DNA of 64,000 nucleotides, taken from the NCBI GenBank assembly GCA_025677815.1, contig JAIXMP010000063.1:1-64000 (forward strand). Reading direction: 5' to 3'. Made by a program: the position numbers and the translations under genes. Source of the DNA: Phascolomyces articulosus (taxonomy: Eukaryota > Mucoromycota > Mucoromycetes > Mucorales > Lichtheimiaceae). The notes below the pieces were generated by a model. That model was given only the letters and a program-made list of their open reading frames with translations. It was not told the DNA's origin and searched no databases. The stretch's first letter is position 1. The number at the start of each line of letters is the position of its first letter. Positions 60,890 to 64,000 of this stretch are shown here, piece after piece.

Positions 60890-61752
60890 ATATTAAGTTT
60901 ACTTACTGAATCTGCTACTTCTTGTAATATATGTTGGTGCCTTGAGCAATTGTACGCGAGACATTCACACAAATTTCAAACTTATATCCTTCGATACCTT
61001 CTCTAACATATGGCTGTGCACCAATAATTGCTTTTTTTGAAGGCAAAACGAAATAAACAGTCATTTACGACGAATTTACCAAGGCTTACAATTAAAACAA
61101 AGAGTTACTTAAAAAAAAGCAGTTTAAAAGACGAACTTCGACAAGAGAGACAAAAAAGAGCTGAATGAATAAGTTCTAGATGCACAAAGAGTTGGATAGT
61201 CTTCTGAACAAAAAATTAGAGAAAATGAAAAAAAGGCAAATGATAGAACAAATAAGTTCTATTGACTCGAATTTTTTTCTCTTTTAAAACATGATTCATT
61301 CATCCACTGTCATTTATTGATAACTTTAGAACATGAATAACATTGATGATGTGAATAATAAAGGCGGAAAGCAAAAATTATATTCCTCATCAATAAGAAA
61401 GAAAAAACGTGTACCATATTATTATATTATAACATATCACGAGGACGAATTGCTATTAATGTTTGTTAACAATTTTGCGTTTTAGTCTACTACATAATGC
61501 CCAAGTTTTACTTGGGGAAACAATACCAATATATTATAGTGGAAAATAGCCTATTCGTATATTATATATAAAATCAAAACAATAAAAAGAAATTAGCCAG
61601 ACTCAAATCTTTGAGCATTTAGATTAGAAATTTTTTGCTTTTAAGAGCACAGGGTATCACTACATTTGACACCCAAGCGGAGGGACCAAAAATCAAATAT
61701 TTCAAACTTTTTGTTATATCGAAAGTTTTTTAACTAAAACGATTTTGGATAC
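59442..61752. other. Long intergenic region with a less AT-rich island
   Basis: No supported gene. Two places look less random: 59770-59930 (plus: GLGHLNVNNPSKETKNGVNF then GYSFFVGSAIYKSDF, then a stop) and 60440-60800, clearly GC-richer than its surroundings, where the minus strand reads FLTDSLLRKKDPLGFGFRSG and EAALASHSISVKENDWRNP before a stop. Neither has a family or gene model. A CACGTG site lies near 60572. Confidence 0.4.
60854..60887. repeat. (AT)n microsatellite
   Basis: About seventeen AT units. Confidence 0.95.
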
Positions 61753-62778
61753 ATGTACAGAACGGGTGCAAGGTAAGTCTTTTTTTATAGTATTCGTAGT
61801 GTTGTGAAAGTATATTGTTTCTTTTTTTTCCAATGAAATATATAATAATAATAAGATTATAGATTTTCACATTCGACCAAAAAAGCATCAGCATCCACGC
61901 GTTGCCAACGTTGCTTAGAATATGGTCATTGGGTAATAAGCTCATATTATGATATTTATTATCTACTATTAAAAAAAAAAGAAAAATAAACTAACTAGTA
62001 TATATATCAGACATATGAATGTAAAGGTGGTAGACCTTATAAATCCAGACCAACACGTACACAACAATTAAGTAAACCATTGAAACTACGTGAACCTGAA
62101 CTTCCTGATGAATTACAAGATCGGTAAATAATATTTATGAATTCTCTATTCAAAAAAAAGATCTTATACTAATATATATATATGTATATATATTTAATAT
62201 GATCTCTTTTTATTTATTATATATAGACGTGGGTTAGCTGATAAGATTCTTGAAAAAAACAAAAGCAAGAACAAAAAGAAACGAAGGTAAATAGAATTAA
62301 TATTAATTTATGGGTTGAATGAAAAAATATATCGACAATTATTAATGGATAAAACATTAGATCTTCTTCAAGCGATAGTAGCAGTAGCAGTAGCAGTAGT
62401 AGCAGCAGCGATAGTAGTGATAGTGAAAGTGACAGTGGATCCTCCTCTTCTTCTTCCTATTCTTCTTCATCAGGATCCGATTCAGATTCTGGTTCATCAT
62501 CATCATCTGGTTCATCGTATTCATCAGCGAATAGCCGTAGTATGAGTCCACCACGAAGAAACCGTCGTCGTCGACATAGTAGCATCAGTAGTAGTAGCAG
62601 TAGAAACAGAAGTATTAGTCGTAGCCCATCTCAATCTCCATCCCCTATCCGTCACCGACGTCCTCGTTCACCTAGCTATTCCCGTTCCCGTTCGGTATCA
62701 AGAAGTAAAAGCCCAAGTGTTAAAAGAAGAAGACGATCCTCTTCATCGGTATCTTCTTATTCACGACGTCGACGTTAA
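61753..62778 (+). CDS. ZCCHC10-like zinc-knuckle protein with RS-rich tail
   Basis: Small nuclear, probably RNA-associated protein of about 235 residues in five exons, all with in-frame GT-AG junctions: MYRTGAR / FSHSTKKASASTRCQRCLEY then GHW / TYECKGGRPYKSRPTRTQQL to QDR / RGLADKILEKNKSKNKKKRR / Ser-rich end. The single CCHC knuckle is CQRCLEYGHWTYEC, whose fit to ZCCHC10 includes GHWTYEC followed by a basic RPSRT-type segment. After it come a poly-Ser/Asp stretch (62361-62540) and an Arg-Ser domain (SPPRRNRRRRHSSISSSSS onward) ending SSYSRRRR. The RS repeats are typical substrates of SR kinases and suggest a role in splicing. The downstream gene is convergent, with only about 210 bp between the stop codons. 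Confidence 0.88.
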
Positions 62779-62989
62779 AAAAAATCATGACATTGTTTCT
62801 CTCCTTTACATCAATATTTACACCACAAAAAAAAAATAGTTTATATAATAAAAATAATATATATTATTTATATATCTGTACATGTTGTTTGAATGATGAT
62901 TTGTTAATATCTTTTTTTTTGGTCTTGGGAGAGTTACGGTCAGTTGTTATTGTTGGTTATATAATAATATAATGTAAGTAATAATAACA

Positions 62990-64000
62990 TCAATTGTTTG
63001 ATTCAGTAATATAAATTTTGGAACGTGCAGTCGTAAGATCATCAAGAATTTCTTCTTGGTTTAAACCTAAGGGTTGAATATGTAATCAATTTCAAAACAA
63101 AAAGTTAAGGATTTCATAAAAAAAAAAGACTCAAAAGTTGCATAAAAGTTAAGAATATATATATAAATATAAAAAGGATATAGATTGATGCATGTCGATG
63201 TGGCACCCAATCATAAAGTTCTTGATCATCATCGTCAGAGCAACCTATAATATAAATAAGGGGAATTGAAAGAAAAGGGTCGAAAGAGAGCGAGAGAGAG
63301 AGAAAAAAAAAGGAGAAAAGCAGAAAATATATAAGTTACATAGCAACAACGAGTTATTATTATTTAAATCATGTGAGTTTTAAATAATAAAAAGAGGAAA
63401 TAATAAAATGGAGTTGTTGTTATGATTACGGTTAGATAGTAACAACAAAACCAAGATTGTATTGTGTGTCATACCCATGTCCTCGTGGCGTGCGTGCCAT
63501 TCTTCTTCTAATCGTTTTATTTGTGCTTGAACTTGACTAATCATTCGTTTGCGTAGTTCAGCTTTGCATTGCTATATTAAGAAAAGAAAAAGTGATCATG
63601 AATATCAAATTATAAGTTATTTCTCTTTCTTTTCTCTTACATAGAATTGATCATAAGCAGCTTTTTTAAAAGCTTCAAAGGTATATCGAATATCGGCTTC
63701 TTCCAAATCACGCCTTAATTTGGCATTTTTCATTTCATCCGTCCTTTTCTTTTCGGCATGTGCCATTCTTTCGCGGTATTCGGCATGTGTACCATTCAAA
63801 ATCGTCTTTTCTAATTCATCCAATTCTGCAAGTCTACCATAGATATAAATTATTATTATTATTATTATTATTTGTTGTTGTTGTTGTTTTGTTTGAGGAG
63901 AATGAGAATGAAATTAGGGAGGATATATCAAAAGGTAAAAAGGGAACACAAAGTAGTAGTAAGTAGATCCTTACTTTTTAAGTTTGACTGCATCCAACTG
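62990..64000 (-). CDS. SDS3-like subunit of the Rpd3/Sin3 histone deacetylase complex, 5' end outside
   Basis: C-terminal part of a Sds3/BRMS1-family protein that holds the Sin3-Rpd3 deacetylase together. Exon near 63840-63640 reads ELEKTILNGTHAEYRERMAH then EEADIRYTFEAFKKAAYDQF; the next (63572-63475) reads QCKAELRKRMISQVQAQIKR then EEEWHARHEDMG. These are the long coiled-coil helices of the family, with the GTHxEY and AYDQF landmarks. A further exon near 63245 gives CSDDDDQELYDW, and an exon near 63070-62990 reads LNQEEILDDLTTARSKIYIT ending SNN. The phase between these last two exons does not join with a standard GT donor, so the 3' end of the model is tentative. The gene continues past the right edge. 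Confidence 0.78.

Noticed and set aside
63617..63823. Short isolated minus frame as a complete small gene
   Set aside because: It is one coiled-coil exon of the SDS3-like gene, with neighbouring exons on both sides.

Overview
The window looks like nuclear DNA of a filamentous fungus of the Mucoromycota, most likely Mucorales. Supporting signs are AT-rich intergenic DNA, many short GT-AG introns (about 50-130 bp) in almost every gene, a fungal gene set (exomer component, Zn2Cys6 regulator, PHO80-like cyclin, vacuolar-type alkaline phosphatase, Sds3), and decayed copies of repetitive families I associate with mucoralean genomes. I cannot name a species.

Layout. 0-4 kb holds the 3' part of a nitrilase-family hydrolase (+) and a complete cytochrome P450 (-). 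5-20 kb is an accessory island: a broken Tc1/mariner-like transposase, remnants of repetitive families of unknown function, a hAT C-terminus, and one large, mostly preserved Mutator-like element (MULE) at 12514-19123 bounded by long inverted repeats. 21-28 kb holds an MFS drug:H+ antiporter (+) and a large Zn2Cys6/PAS-like transcription factor (-). 28.5-33 kb is a second island with a decayed MULE of another lineage and a further repetitive-family relic. 34.5-64 kb is ordinary gene space: PH-domain protein, PHO8-like alkaline phosphatase, a small hypothetical protein, a secreted SGNH-like protein, a PHO80/PCL-like cyclin, an SMARCAL1-like SNF2 helicase with two GRF zinc fingers, an exomer (CHS6/BUD7-type) subunit, a ZCCHC10-like zinc-knuckle/SR protein, and the 3' part of an SDS3-like gene running off the right edge.

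The most interesting object is the MULE. Its splicing can be read base by base into one reading frame that joins a FAR1-type zinc domain, a DDE MULE transposase core, a SWIM zinc finger, an OTU-type cysteine protease domain and an RTC4-like C-terminal domain. The only defect I see is a frame change inside the OTU domain. The inverted repeats themselves contain 24-bp foldback arms built around repeated ACGCGT cores. Other points worth a second look are the SGNH protein, in which GHD replaces the GDS nucleophile motif, and the SNF2 protein, in which an aspartate replaces a P-loop glycine.

No rRNA, tRNA, CRISPR or bacterial-type operon was recognised. All gene models are spliced models read by eye; start and end give the full span including introns.
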